64,000 nt of DNA from Palaemon carinicauda. Lineage: Eukaryota; Arthropoda; Malacostraca; Decapoda; Palaemonidae. The first letter of the stretch is position 1; every line of letters begins with the position of its first letter. The position numbers and the translations under genes are program-made. Positions 52,209-63,752 of this stretch are shown here, piece after piece. The notes below the pieces were generated by a model. The model did no database searches. It was not told the DNA's origin and saw nothing but the letters and a program-made list of their open reading frames with translations. The DNA lies in contig NC_090746.1 of the NCBI RefSeq assembly GCF_036898095.1, forward strand, positions 112,244,607 through 112,308,606, written 5' to 3'.

Positions 52209-53500
52209 CCTAACAATTGATATAGTGATATGTCTCCAAGAATGCTCTATACCTATAGCTTGGAAAAAGTTTATCATTATACGAATTCACAAAAAGGGAG
52301 ACAAATGACCTGAAAAATTACTGCACAATAAGTATATATAGTGTCTACAAAGATCATATTAGGCTGAATAGAAAGACAGCTAGGTTTTAATCAAGCAAGA
52401 GAGCATGCAGGATTTAGACGTGGGTATTCAACAACTGACCATATGCATGTAATTAAGTAGCTAATAAAAAAATCAGTAGAGTATGACACACCACTGTGTA
52501 TGACATTTACAGACTATGAGAAAGCCTTTGATTATGTCAAAACTTCAGCAGTAATGAAAGCCCTTTAAAGACAAGGAATAGATGAATCTTGAGTATAGAA
52601 CACTTGAAGATATCTATACAGGAAGTACGGAAATCCTAAAACTACATAAAGATAGTGAGAAAATTCCAATTATGAATGGAGTTAGGCAGGCAGTCCCATC
52701 TCTTAGATTATTCACAGCATGCCTAGAAGTTTTTAAGAATTTAAATTTGGAAAATGTAGGAATTAACATTAATGGGGAATATCTTAACAACTTGACATTT
52801 GCAGATGGCATAGTTCTGTTTAGTGAATCATGGGAGAATGCAAAAGATGGTAGCTCTGAATAGAGAAGCAGAAATGTAGGACTGAAAGTGAATATGAGTA
52901 AAATTAAGATAATTTTTAATGAAAATGCAGAGACAACAAAAACCGTTATGGACGAACCTCAAGAAATTGTTAATGAATATACATACTTAGAACAGACAGT
53001 AAGTGCTTCCCTAGGACACGAGACAAATTTTATGAAGGATATGTAAGCATGGGATGGAGAGTTTTTGGTAAAGAAAATGAGGTTTGTAAAGTAAATTGCC
53101 ACTTTCTCTTAAAAGGAATAATATTTAATCAAATGGTCCTACAGTATTAACTTGAGTATCAGGAACTTGGAGCCTTACTAAAGCTTTAGAACATAAGCTA
53201 ATTACAATTCTAAGAGCTAAGGAAAAATAATGATGGGATTAACACTAAGACAAGAGAGCAACATGGATAAGCGGAAAAACTAAAGTAGAGGATATGCTAA
53301 CAACAAGTAAGAAAATGAAATGGACATGGGCAAGCCATATAATGAGAATGGCAGAGAATATGTGCACATTGAAAATAACAGAATGGACCCCTAGGGATTG
53401 CAAAGGAAGCAGGGAGCAACGCAAGTTATATAGAATGGAACAATGACATTGGCTGGAATGCTTAAAACCCTGCTGCTGGCATTTCTCCTGGTAAGAAATA
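52207..53500 (+). pseudogene. RTE-like non-LTR retrotransposon reverse transcriptase, decayed
   Basis: Reads through several frames: CLQECSIPIAWK (about 52232), IHKKGDK (about 52287), YSVYKDHIRLNRK, REHAGFRRGYSTTDHM (about 52400-52440), TDYEKAFDYVK (about 52510) with the first catalytic Asp, LEDIYTGST, KIPIMNGVRQ, VGININGEYLNNLTFADGIV (about 52757-52817), where the catalytic FADD has become FADG, and near the end MKWTWASHIMRMAE with ITEWTPRDCKG, the usual C-terminus of these LINEs. The 5' half (endonuclease) is absent. The 3' end abuts (TTA)n. Clade assignment is from remembered motifs. Confidence 0.85.
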
Positions 53501-53548
<48 letters not shown>

Positions 53549-54180
53549 TTGCTAAACTACAACCCTAGTTGGAAAAGCAGTATGCTATAAGCCCAGAGGC
53601 TCCAACAGGGAAAAATAACCTAGTGAGGAAAGGAAACTAGGAAAAAATAAATTTTTAAGAAGAGTAACAACATTAAAATAAATATCTCCTATATAAACTA
53701 TAAAAATGTGAACAAAACAATAGGAAGAGAATCAAGACAGAACAGCGTGCCCGAGTGTACCCTCAAGCAAGAGAACTCTAACCCAAGGAAGGGGAAGACC
53801 ATGGTACAGAGGCTATGACACTACCCAAGACTAGAGAACAATGGTTTGATTTTGGAGTATCCTTCTAGAAGAGCTGCTAACCATAGCTAAAGAGTCTCTT
53901 CTACCCTTAACAAGAGGAAAGTGGCCACTGAACAATTAGAGTGCAGTAACCCCTTGGATGAAGAATTGTTTGGTAATTTCAGTGTTGTTAGATGTATGAG
54001 GACAGAGGAGAATCTGTAAAGAATAGGCCAGACTATTCGGTGTATGTGTAGGCAAATGGAAAGTGAACCGTAACCAGAGAGAAGGACCCAATATAATACT
54101 GTCTGGCTAGTCAAAGGAGTCCATTACTCTCAAGCGGTAGTATCTCAACGGGTGGCTGGTGCCCCGGCCAACCTATATGC
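53501..54180 (-). mobile_element. AAT-tailed retroelement, copy B (antisense), including (TTA)15
   Basis: Minus-strand copy of the element at 24536. On the minus strand it starts near ggccggggcaccagccaccc (about 54170) and ends ctagggttgtagtttagca then (TAA)n, seen on + as (TTA)n at 53501-53547. It retains the 5' segment missing in copy A. It abuts the LINE relic 3' end tail to tail across the shared microsatellite. Confidence 0.8.
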
Positions 54181-55011
54181 GAAACAGTTTTAGAATTGAT
54201 ATATGAATCTGTATTATGAAGATCATTACGTTCATAATAAAACTAAGTTCTGAACATACAAAAAAAAAAAAAAAATTTCCTATTTTTCAAAGTTTTTGAC
54301 CTTATGAGAAATCGGATAATAAGCTTTCTGGATACGTTCAGTGATACTATAATTACTTACCCTCATGCTTCCACATTCCACACTGTTTTGTTTAAATTAT
54401 AGCAAAATATTATTGTAAATATTTTAAACTGCATTATAAAATACATTTTTTCTTCAGTTAGGATTTTTTTAATGTATCAGACTAAAATATATTAAAATGA
54501 TAGGTTCCACTGAACTTTCCAAGCTCCACAGTCGTTTCGTTTTCGTTATTTGGTAAACAAACATTACCTCAGTGTCAGTGTTTTAAAAGTAAATTTCGAG
54601 TGTCAGTGTGTCACTACATCCTGTTCGTCACAAACAGAGTATTAAAATACCTACAGTTAATTTCAAGAAGTGGCAGGATTTTACTTCGATAGCTATTTCA
54701 TATTATGAAATGTAAATGTCTGCCAATCCTTGGATGAGGAACCCGGCTTGTAGCATCGGTAAGTATTTGCTGTATTTCAATATTCACAAAAGAGAATGAA
54801 ATGTTCTTGGTGTAAGTAATCCGTACTTTGAACTGTTTTGATGCAAATTATAAGGGAATGCTTATTTTTAAAACTACATGTTTGAGATTGGTGTTACTCT
54901 GTGGACATGAGTCATGGTATAACAATAGGTAGGCCTAAAGTTTTATTGTATTACAGGGTATCATTTCGAACAGAAAATATATGTTTTCCTGTAGACATTT
55001 GGGTTTCATTG
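54181..55011 (+). other. No supported gene
   Basis: AT-rich. cttgtagcatcggtaagt near 54750 looks like a splice donor context but no coding sequence supports an exon. Confidence 0.35.
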
Positions 55012-55957
55012 TAGTTTATTCCATCTCAATGTAACCTAGTATTCCAACTACTTTTTCTTATAGAAAAAATTACAATCTCTCCAAAAATGACACTCGTTTC
55101 CGTCGCAAATGAATAGTTTCAGAAATATATATACATCTATATCCTACGAAAATGGGGGACCCCCAGTGGGAACTCAGGGTTTTGGGTGGGGAAAACATAC
55201 TGGGGAAATGAAATATAATTGTTTTCCTATAGTAAGTAACGTGAATTAAGCGAATTTGATGTTAATTTCAATCGGAAACAAACAGATCAACCAATTCGGA
55301 TAACTTTGAGATGCACGGTGTCACTTCTCTTACGAACGAACGATAACATTAGCAACGTTACCAATAATACACAGTGTTACCAACGTTGACGCATGGTACA
55401 CAAAGTTACCAACGGCACGTTGACATTACTAAAGATAGTAATAATAGATATTTCCATATATTAAATAATTTCTCCATATAAGTTTTACTCAATATATAAA
55501 AAGTACAAAAAGGGCACAGAACCTAACAAACCCACCTAACCTAGCCTAGTAGTATGACAGGTCACAAAATAACATTTGATCTACATCGGACGTTGGCAGC
55601 ACTGGTTACTGTATTTTTTCATGCCACAATCTTTGTAACGGCGCCTCCAAAGTTTATCCAGATATACTGTTTTGTATTTTCCTCCGGTTATTATAATTTC
55701 AAGAAGGTAATGTATAGAGAAGAAAAGGCTTGTTTTACATTTATATATCGATTCCCCAGTATGTTTTCCCCACCCAAAACCCCGAGTTCCCACTGGGGGT
55801 CCCCCATTATTGGAGGATATAGATGTATATATATTTCTGAAACTATTCATTTGCGACGGGAACGAATGTCATTTTCAAAGAGAGCGTAATTTTTTCAATT
55901 AGAAACAGTAGTTTTTTTCCTAGGTTACATTGCCATGTAATTCACTACAATGAAACC
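55012..55957. mobile_element. Element with about 210-bp terminal inverted repeats
   Basis: Left arm 55012-55218 (ggtttcattgtag ... gggggacccccagtgggaac ... atactgggga) is the inverted, roughly 85-90% similar copy of 55738-55957. The roughly 520-base interior has several gttaccaa motifs (55340-55420) and, at 55493-55563, an inverted copy of part of the 57619-57892 tandem unit. No transposase ORF is recognisable; the 111-codon ORF at 55554 mostly reads through the right arm. Superfamily unknown. Confidence 0.7.
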
Positions 55958-55984
55958 GATTTGAGAACAAATCGCCAAGAAGAA

Positions 55985-56303
55985 TATTATATTGGGAGTT
56001 AAATGTCAGGACAGGATTGGTTATGAAACTATAAAAGAGGTTACTCGAGTACCATAATGTGGATGAGATCATGGTGAGAGGTAGATGGAGGTGGTTTGGG
56101 CGAGAGAGATTAGTTCGCAAAACATTTAATTGGGTTCGCCAAGGCACTAACATATTTGGACGATCCAGGCCTACATGGCTGAGGACTATGATGCTTGAAG
56201 TAGGAGATAATAAATTTAGAAGTATCGATTTGAAAGCTCAAGATAGAGACGACTGGCAAAATCTAACTGAGGCCCTGTGGGGTAATATGCGTCAGAGGAG
56301 ATG
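55985..56303 (+). pseudogene. LINE reverse-transcriptase C-terminal fragment
   Basis: LGVKCQDRIGYETIKEVTRV in one frame (from about 55996), then in another GRWRWFGRERLVRK, GRSRPTWLRTM and LKAQDRDDWQNLTEALWG. This is the R-RWFGH-R...GRPR-W...QDR--WR pattern found after the RT domain of RTE/Jockey-like LINEs, with GH lost. One frameshift near 56060. Only the last 100 or so residues remain. Confidence 0.75.
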
Positions 56304-56429
56304 ATGATGAAAATTCCAGCAGTTATGACAAAAAAAGATTTAAAAGGGAAACATACATGAGCACCACCCACCTTTAAGGGGTATTATTATAGTAAAACAT
56401 GGGGCAAACTTTACTAATAAAAAAATTTG

Positions 56430-56590
56430 GGTGTATATAGAAAGACTACTGTTTTTCAAAAATGACCTTTAATACCCTCGCAAATAAATAGTTAATAAGA
56501 TATACCCTAATATATCCTACAGTAATGGGGGACACCCAGTGGAAACCCGGGGTTTTGGGTGAGGAAAATTTCCTGGCTAAACGATAAATA
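56430..56590 (+). repeat. Third diverged copy of the 55-kb inverted-repeat arm
   Basis: Contains ctcgcaaataaatagtt, atatatcctac, gggggacacccagtgg and ggggttttgggtgaggaaaa in the same order as the left arm at 55100-55200. Solitary here. Confidence 0.7.
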
Positions 56591-57137
56591 ATGTTAAAAT
56601 TCTTGTTTTCTTCTCTATACATTATTCTCGGGGATGCTTATTAAATCTATGAAAAATTGCACAGAATATGGGGATCCTCGGTAAAACTTCAGAAGCATGC
56701 TGCACTCGATATTAAAAAAAAAAAGATAATCGCCTAGTGTACATGGAAAGAGCATGTGAAAAGCTATATAAAATATATAGTTTTTATATGAGAGATTGAA
56801 CGAGGTAGAATTAAATGAGGTTGATAGGTTTTTACTTCAAATCGTTTTTCAAGTCGGGAGAGACGTTTCCTCTACGACAATGTTTACTTTTAATGAGCCC
56901 TTCATCTCACTTTCTCACCCAAACACAAGCAGACGTAATTACAGTTTATTGGCTGAGAGCTGTGACATCATTATGACGTAATAGTGTCATAACCAATTAC
57001 GACCGACTTCAGTTGAAAACCAAATTTTATTAGGATTTTAGTGGGGTAATAAAGTTACCTTAACACCCACTGGTATCTGTGTTTGACTGAATACCCTGAA
57101 TAATGATGGAAAACCGCCATTTCATTTTGTTGTAGCT

Positions 57138-57350
57138 ATGGCAAAGGCAGAGGCTGGCCCTTCTGGTGTTAATTTTGACAAAATCCCAATTCCTACGGAT
57201 TGTGTGCAGTGCAATGTTGGTTGTGAAGAATTTTATCATTATTTTTCTAGTGGTGGTATTGAATTAGTGGTTGAATATGCTCAAAGATATAATTTAATTC
57301 TTAAGGAAAAGTGTTGTGAGTGCTGTGGAGCTATTTGTAGGGTCGACTAA
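57138..57350 (+). CDS. Small cysteine-rich ORF, 70 residues, possible transposase N-terminus
   Basis: An ATG ORF with cysteines spaced as CVQCNVGC and KCCECCGAIC, ending VD before TAA. The helix-like ELVVEYAQRYNLIL before the second cysteine cluster recalls the N-terminal zinc-binding part of ISXO2/Merlin-type transposases (a short helix, then C-x2-C), but this is a weak resemblance and no DDE domain follows. The ORF lies between the inverted-repeat elements of 55-56.6 kb and the tandem units at 57.6 kb, so it probably belongs to a mobile element. It could also be a chance ORF or an exon. Confidence 0.3.
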   Translation: MAKAEAGPSGVNFDKIPIPTDCVQCNVGCEEFYHYFSSGGIELVVEYAQRYNLILKEKCCECCGAICRVD

Positions 57351-57618
57351 ACAGGAATGCCTGTAATGACAAAAAGACAAGAGGGAAGTACAATCTATTT
57401 TGAAATTTGGTATTATTATAGAAATACACAGGATAAACTTTACTAATGCAACGCTTCTGTAAAGATTGCCAAGGCAAAAAAGAGACGTAGGTGTCAATCA
57501 TAAGGTAAGGAATTATTTGTGAGTTACTTTATCATAATTTAAGGATTTATTTATGAACTACTTTTAGTTTGTGAGCTGGGGAGGAGGTTTCTGGGGCCTT
57601 GTCCCCCAGCTAGGGGTT

Positions 57619-57892
57619 GTGACCTGATAAGGAGGGTCTGGGGGCTTGCCCCTGGCTAGGGGTTATAACCTGGGAACTACTAATTTAGGTTAGGTGGGTT
57701 TGTTAGGTTTTGTACCCTTTTAAAAATCCCATTAGTGTTGAATAATCATGTTTTTGTGACCTGGGAACAGGGGTCCCGGGGCTTGCCTCTCGGCTAGCGG
57801 TTGTGACCTGGGAACTACTAGGTTAGGTCAGGTGGGTTTGTTAGGTTCTGTACCCTTTTAAAAATCTTAAAAGTGTTAAATAATTACGTTTT
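57619..57892 (+). repeat. 2 x 137 bp tandem repeat
   Basis: Units 57619-57755 and 57756-57892 both start gtgacctg and contain ggcttgcc, ctactag/aat, ggtgggtttgttaggtt and tacccttttaaaaatc. A partial unit precedes them from about 57545. An inverted copy of the aggttaggt...gtaccctttt part lies at 55493-55563. Confidence 0.8.
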
Positions 57893-58859
57893 GTCCTGTT
57901 TTTGCACATCCAAAATCCCAGGTTCTCACCTGTGTCCTTCAATAAGTGTGTGTCCATAACAATAGAACAGCTTATTTGCAGTGGAAATGAAGGTCAAATT
58001 CGTTGTAAGCACACCATTTACTGTAGTAAAAGTTTCTTTTTTTTCTCTTAGAAATGTTGTCCCGTGTTTTTCTATAAATTTAACTGCTTAAGGTTCCTTT
58101 ACCCAACCTAAGCCAGCAGTCATATCCTTACCTTCTTATCTACGCGGTGGCTAAGGTCCCTTGCGACACCCAGACACTGCCATATCCTTAGTTTACCTTA
58201 AGACTAAGTCTCAACTCTGTGCTCTGTTTCCCATCTGGCTTCACATTTTTTGGTTTTTCAGACGTACCTCCTTCCTTAACACGGTTTTAAAACTTGAAAA
58301 CCGCATATTTCCAACAATTAGCGATATCAAAACCATTCAAAATGCCTGTAAATACACCAATTAAATTTCTCATATCCTCCAAAAAGAAAATGACCACTGG
58401 TTTTAGATGCAGTTAATATGAACATCTTTCATAGATATGAATTCAAGAACTTTCAAATGTGTGACATGGTAGGAGGAGGAGCTTTTATTAAAATGGGTAG
58501 AGCTTGTGTAGAAACTATGGAGGTATGAGAAAGGACAAGAAAAAGTTTTGTGATAGTAAGAAAAGTTATGATTGGAGGTTAAAAATGGGAACTAGAACTA
58601 ATAATACAGAAAATGGGAAATCAAAGTTTGGACAGGGTCATCTGTCATGGCGACCAAAACAAAAGGAGTAAAAGGGGTATTTTTTTTTTATGAAAGTTGG
58701 TACTGTATCCAAGTTATTCTTAACTGCAAAATTAGGTTAAGGGAGTTCAAATTAGTGTTTAGTAGGGCCATATTCCTTTATGTAAAAATCAGTTCACAAA
58801 TATTGTACTACAGTTAAGTAAAACCGTATCATCAAAGGTGTATTTGTTCTTATACATAT
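57893..58859 (+). other. No supported gene
   Basis: Nothing recognised. The 67-codon ORF at 58161 shows no domain. Confidence 0.35.
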
Positions 58860-60170
58860 ACAAATCCTCATTCTTTTCATCATAGCATGAACTTGGCTGT
58901 TAAAATTTAACAAGATGTTGGTAGTTACTGCAGAGTGGTGAAGAAGCCTCGCCCTCTCGCCAGCACATTAAGTTGTCACTTCTTTTTTTAGCTGTCGAAT
59001 AGCTAACACTTAATTCCATTGTTTCCAACTGGTTGTTTTAAGCTTTTGCTTTTTATTTAAGATAAGTTGGTTGGCAGATCATCGCGTGCAAGGGATATTA
59101 AGAAGTAATGTTTTGCAGTTTTTGCTAGATAACTGTTAACTGGTGACAGTTGTCTGCAACCTGCGGATATCCACATTCTTCTGCCTGTTATTCATAATTT
59201 CGTTTTGCAGTTTATTCTCTCGTGATTGTGTCCTAGTGTTGTCAACATAATCCTGAGGAAATTGGTTTCTTGGAAATTGCTTTGCTCCATCAGAGGATAG
59301 AGTTGCTTCTGATTTTAAGGGAGAATGATGCCACCCACCATCTTTCTGTCAGTGTTTTTCCTTACCCAGAAAGGCATTAAGGATGCTTCACTTGGTTGAC
59401 TGATCTCTTAACAGAAATCCTGTGATTTCTCTTCCTGTTGGAGTGATGTCACCAGTCTGGACAACACCTTAGAAGGCAAAATTCAACATTCTCCTTCTGC
59501 CCCCCTTACCTTACTTCCAGGAGAACATCGTAAATGATCCGAGGAAGACCAGTTGATAGGATATTTGTATGAGTGACTTGCCATTTCTTACCCCTTGGTG
59601 TAGAGGGAGATAATACTGTACCAAGAACGCATTGCCAGTCGGGATGGAGGGACTCTGCCCTTCTTTTTTTCACCTTCATTATTTGATCAGGTCTGAAGGC
59701 AATCCCCAGGAGAATCCAGGCTCTACAGTATGTACAGTCTTTTATCATCCTGCCCATCATGTGTACTGCACTTGTGTAATAGATTCATACATGCTAACGT
59801 TTTCCAAACGCATGGTCTAGACCTTCCTTACTTCTTTGCTCACAGAATCTTAGATAGTTTTTATGTATTGCCTTCCCCATGTACGCTTGCAAGTAGCCTA
59901 CTGTACTTTCATGCGTAAACAACTCAGAATTCCACTCACATGATCTCCACGTTTCTAACTTCTACTCGACATGCCTTCACTTTTTGCGGGTTCATTCTTC
60001 ACAACTTTGCTAATTCGCGGCATAGAGAACCATTTATATAACCTATTGAATAAACAATCACTTAGTCACGGGTTCGCGATAATTAGTCTCACGGCCCGAC
60101 TATGTCAAACCGACCGCACTCCTTTGCATCTGGCATCCTTCCCGCACACATGACTTTCATCGATCTGTCT
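58860..60170 (+). mobile_element. DIRS-like relic related to the 39.7-41.5 kb element, truncated
   Basis: Left part (58885-58985: ttaaaatttaacaagatgtt, gtagttactgcagagtggt) matches the left terminus at 39700-39770. The interior (59060-59620) follows 40190-40690 block by block: gggatattaa, gcagataactag-like, gttgtctgca, the ccatcagaggagagagtt-like segment and aggaagacc/tctg attgataggagtgac. No right terminus found. Confidence 0.55.
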
Positions 60171-60396
60171 TCTTGAACTTCTATGAAGATGTCTTCCGTC
60201 GCTTATCTGGAAGATTTCAGAACTGAAAGGAAAAAGAAAAGGTCTAGTGCCTTATCCATGATGAAAGAGCAAGGCCTTAGTCCCTTGTGAGACTAGCTGG
60301 GGAGAGTATATACATTGCCGATAAAGCAGAGGACTGATCAAGTAGGGATTGATCCCACCGATACTACTCAAGCGTTGACACCAGAGGTGTTACACA

Positions 60397-60399
<3 letters not shown>

Positions 60400-60457
<58 letters not shown>

Positions 60458-60480
60458 CATACATACATACATATATATAC
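60400..60480 (+). repeat. (AT)n and (CATA)n microsatellite
   Basis: (AT)n to about 60452, then four to five catacata units and atatatac. On the minus strand this is the tail of the LINE at 60481-61196. Confidence 0.95.
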
Positions 60481-61196
60481 CAAGGCACTTCCCCCAATTT
60501 TGGGGGGTAGCCGACATCAAACAAAGGAAACGAAAAAGGGGACCTCTCCTCTCTACGTTCCTCCCAGCCTGACAAGACTCAACCGTGTTCGGCTGGTACT
60601 GCTAGGGTGCCACAGCCCACCCTCCTCCGTTATCCACCACAGTTGAAACTTCATAATGCTGAATCCCCTACTGCTGCTACCTCCGCGGTCATCTAAGGCA
60701 CCGTAGGAAGCAGCAGGGCCTACCGGAACTGCGTAACAATCACTCGCCATTCATTCCTATATCTAGCACGCTCTCTTGCCTCTCTCACATCTATCCTCCT
60801 ATCACCCAGAGCTTCCTTCACTCCATCCATCCACCCAAACCTTGGCCTTCCTCTTGTACCTTTCCCATCAACTCTTGCATTCATCACGTTCTTTAGCAGA
60901 CAGCCATTTCCCATTCTCTCAACATGGCCCATCCACCTAAACACATTCATATCCACTCTAGCTGCTAACTCATTTTTTTACACCCGTTCTCACCCTCACT
61001 ACTTCGTTCCTAACCCTATTTATTCGAGATACACCAGCCTTACTCCGTAGACACATCATCTCAAACACATTCAATTTCTGTTTCTCCGTCACTTTCACTT
61101 TCATTCCCCACAACTCCGATCCATACATCACAGTTGATACAGTCACTTTCTCATACAGAACTCTCTTTACAATCATGCCCAACCATCTATTTTTTT
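60481..61196 (-). pseudogene. LINE (RTE-like) 3' end with RT C-terminal region, one frameshift
   Basis: Minus-strand translation: [40 protein letters not shown] and [13 protein letters not shown] (61182-60970), then after a frameshift in a run of seven A (near 60975), FRWMGHVERMGNGCL and KGTRGRPRFGWMDGVKEAL (60956-60720). These are the conserved C-terminal blocks of RTE-type LINEs. About 240 bases of 3' UTR follow. The 5' end is truncated next to (TA)n. A different subfamily from the LINE at 52.2 kb. Confidence 0.85.
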
Positions 61197-61202
61197 ACTA
61201 CT

Positions 61203-61205
<3 letters not shown>

Positions 61206-61282
<77 letters not shown>

Positions 61283-61324
61283 TATGTATATATATATATG
61301 TATATGTATATATATATGTATATA

Positions 61325-61389
<65 letters not shown>

Positions 61390-61469
61390 TGTATATATGC
61401 ACACATATATACATATACACACATATATATATACATATACACATACACACATATATATATATAATATAC

Positions 61470-61515
<46 letters not shown>
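61206..61515 (+). repeat. Compound (TA)n/(TATG)n/(CA)n/(TG)n microsatellite
   Basis: About 310 bases of TA repeat interrupted by tatatg, acacatata and a terminal (GT)n. ORFs through it (Tyr/Ile/His/Thr repeats) are meaningless. Confidence 0.97.
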
Positions 61516-61517
<2 letters not shown>

Positions 61518-61729
61518 ACATATGTTATTTTTCCCATCAACGTTATCAATTAATCCCTCTTTTATATAGATTTCTTTCGTCTTAGACAAGGCTGTTTACA
61601 ACAACAGTTCGATGATTTTTCTGTCCTTTTACTTCAGCTTTAGTGTATGTTTTTATTTTTATAGTTTCTTATATTTATTAGCAGTAATTCTCCTGTTTAT
61701 TTTATTCAGCCCTTCTCCCGTGTATCCCG

Positions 61730-61731
<2 letters not shown>

Positions 61732-61810
<79 letters not shown>
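61732..61810 (+). repeat. (CT)39 microsatellite
   Basis: Uninterrupted CT run, pyrimidines on the + strand. Confidence 0.98.
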
Positions 61811-61813
<3 letters not shown>

Positions 61814-61910
61814 GGCTACAAGCCAGGTGAAGATGAAGCAGGTGTCGCAGGGGAGAGGACTCGTCAAAAATTTGACACTTACACCAAAACGCCATCTAAA
61901 GTGAAAGATT

Positions 61911-61911
<1 letters not shown>

Positions 61912-62003
<92 letters not shown>
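61912..62003 (+). repeat. (CT)33-(AT)12 compound microsatellite
   Basis: CT repeat to about 61978 passing directly into AT repeat. Confidence 0.97.
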
Positions 62004-62096
62004 CGACTTGATAGTTTTAATTAATTTTCCTTCATTGCTCAGGTACACAAAAATACTTCACCGTAGTTTTCTTCAGCTTTTATGTTTTATTTGTGT

Positions 62097-62168
62097 CTTC
62101 TTCTTCTTCTTCTTCTTCTTCTTCTTCTTCTTCTTCTTCTTCTTCTTCTTCTTCTTCTTCTTCTTCTT
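62097..62168 (+). repeat. (TTC)24 microsatellite
   Basis: Uninterrupted TTC trinucleotides. A Phe-repeat ORF through it is not a gene. Confidence 0.98.
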
Positions 62169-62221
62169 TGCATGAAGACCGAAAAGATGGGTAACTATAT
62201 TCTTTCATCTTGTGTAATATA

Positions 62222-62757
62222 GATAACATGCTGGCCAAGACACCAGCCATCCGTTTAGATACTACCGCTAGAGAGTCATTGGGTCCTCTGACTGACCAGA
62301 TAGTATTACATTGGAACCCTCTCTGGTTACGGCTAGTTTATCCTTTGCCTACACACACACTGAATAGGCTGGCATATTCTTTAAATATTCTCCTCTATCC
62401 TCATACATCTGACGATACTAATATAACCTAAAGCTTTTCTTCACTGAATAGATTAACTATTGCACTGTAATTGTTCAGTGGTTACTTTCTCCTTGGTATG
62501 GGTAGAAGAGACTTTAGCTATGGTAAACAGCTCTTCTAGGCGGACACTAAAAAATCAAACCATTTTTTTCTAGTCTTGGGTAGTGCCATAGCCTCTGTAC
62601 CATGGCCTTCTACTGTCTGGGATAAAGTTCTCTTGCTTGAGGGTACACTTAAGCACACCATTCTGTTTCCTTATTCCTTTCCTCACTGGGTTATTTCCCT
62701 ATTGGAACCCTTATAGGACTTATGGTATCTTGATTTTCCAACTAAGGTTGTACAGTT
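62222..62757 (+). mobile_element. AAT-tailed retroelement, copy C (tail lost)
   Basis: From ggccaagacaccagccatcc to tttccaactaaggttgtac, matching copies A and B along its length (ctctctggttacgg, cactgtaattgttcagtgg, agctcttctagg, tcttgggtagtgccata, cttgagggtacact). It stops at ggttgtac without the AAT tail. Confidence 0.78.
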
Positions 62758-63442
62758 CCCTCCAGGAATTTCGAGACACAGCATATGACTATATAAGATA
62801 CACGCACTAGGAGTATTATGGTAATAGTGTAAGTGGGCGTTTCCATTTATATGGGGCTATTTTGTTTGGTTACAACGAACTGAATTGGCTGTAGGTATTT
62901 CTCGATGACAGTTTGTTGTCTGAATTTTTTCTATTTGATTCATCACAAAGAATGAGATATGTTCAAATGATAAAGTTGAATTCAAAGAACATTACTACTA
63001 TTATGAACTTCACCGGTAAATATGATTTAGTAAAAGCAGGATAAAGAAGCAGTCTTGTTCAAATCGCAGTGATTCCTAATTATCGCACATCACCATCGTT
63101 GCCTTCGCATAGGGCGATCGTCTGCTGGAGCCTGGAAAACAACAACACGTTTCGTGTATAATATTTCATTAACAGTATCTGTCCTAAATATAAACATCTT
63201 AATGAAGATACAATAATGTCTTATGATACAATGCTTGGTTTGTCTTCAGACTCCAATTTGAGAAGAGCCAGTTTTGAAGAGACACTAAGTTCTCGAGACG
63301 AGTGTTAGTGAAGAAAATATTTTATGCAAACTCAACGTTCTCTAGAATTCTGAACTTATGCTAAAAATTTAAAACAAATGAACAACGTTAACGTTGTTTC
63401 CAAGGAAAAATCAAGCGTTATAGATATTTATATGGTCCATTA
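62758..63442 (+). other. No supported gene
   Basis: Nothing recognised. Confidence 0.35.
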
Positions 63443-63752
63443 CTAAACGACTTGGAGCTGACATGTCACAGAGTCAACCAAACAGAATTCGTGATGCCAG
63501 CGTACATAAATAGAAGTTCATGATGCCAGCGTACATTTGACATACTGTATATTCAAAATATACTTAATTAAAAATGATTAATTTGCTCAAAAGTGTCCAT
63601 AAGATATGCAATTTACAAATAGTGGCAATTTTGAGTAAATTAATCCATTTTTAATTAAGTATATTTTGAATACGCAGTATGTCAAATGTACGCTGGCATC
63701 ACGAATTCTGTTTCGTTGACTATGTTGACATATCAGCTCCAAGTCGTTTGGT
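63443..63752. mobile_element. 310-bp foldback element
   Basis: The left arm starts ctaaacgacttggagctgac and the right arm is its complement ending agctccaagtcgtttgg. Arms of about 130-150 bases share gaattcgtgatgccagcgta, tttgacatac and atatacttaattaaaaatg. The left arm has a local duplication of a tgatgccagcgtacat unit. No ORF, no clear target-site duplication. Confidence 0.8.

Noticed and set aside
55554..55889. 111-codon ORF as a transposase
   Set aside because: About half of it reads through the right inverted-repeat arm, and no catalytic motif is seen.
61134..61589. Tyr/Ile/His/Thr-repeat ORFs in (TA)n
   Set aside because: They are microsatellite translations.
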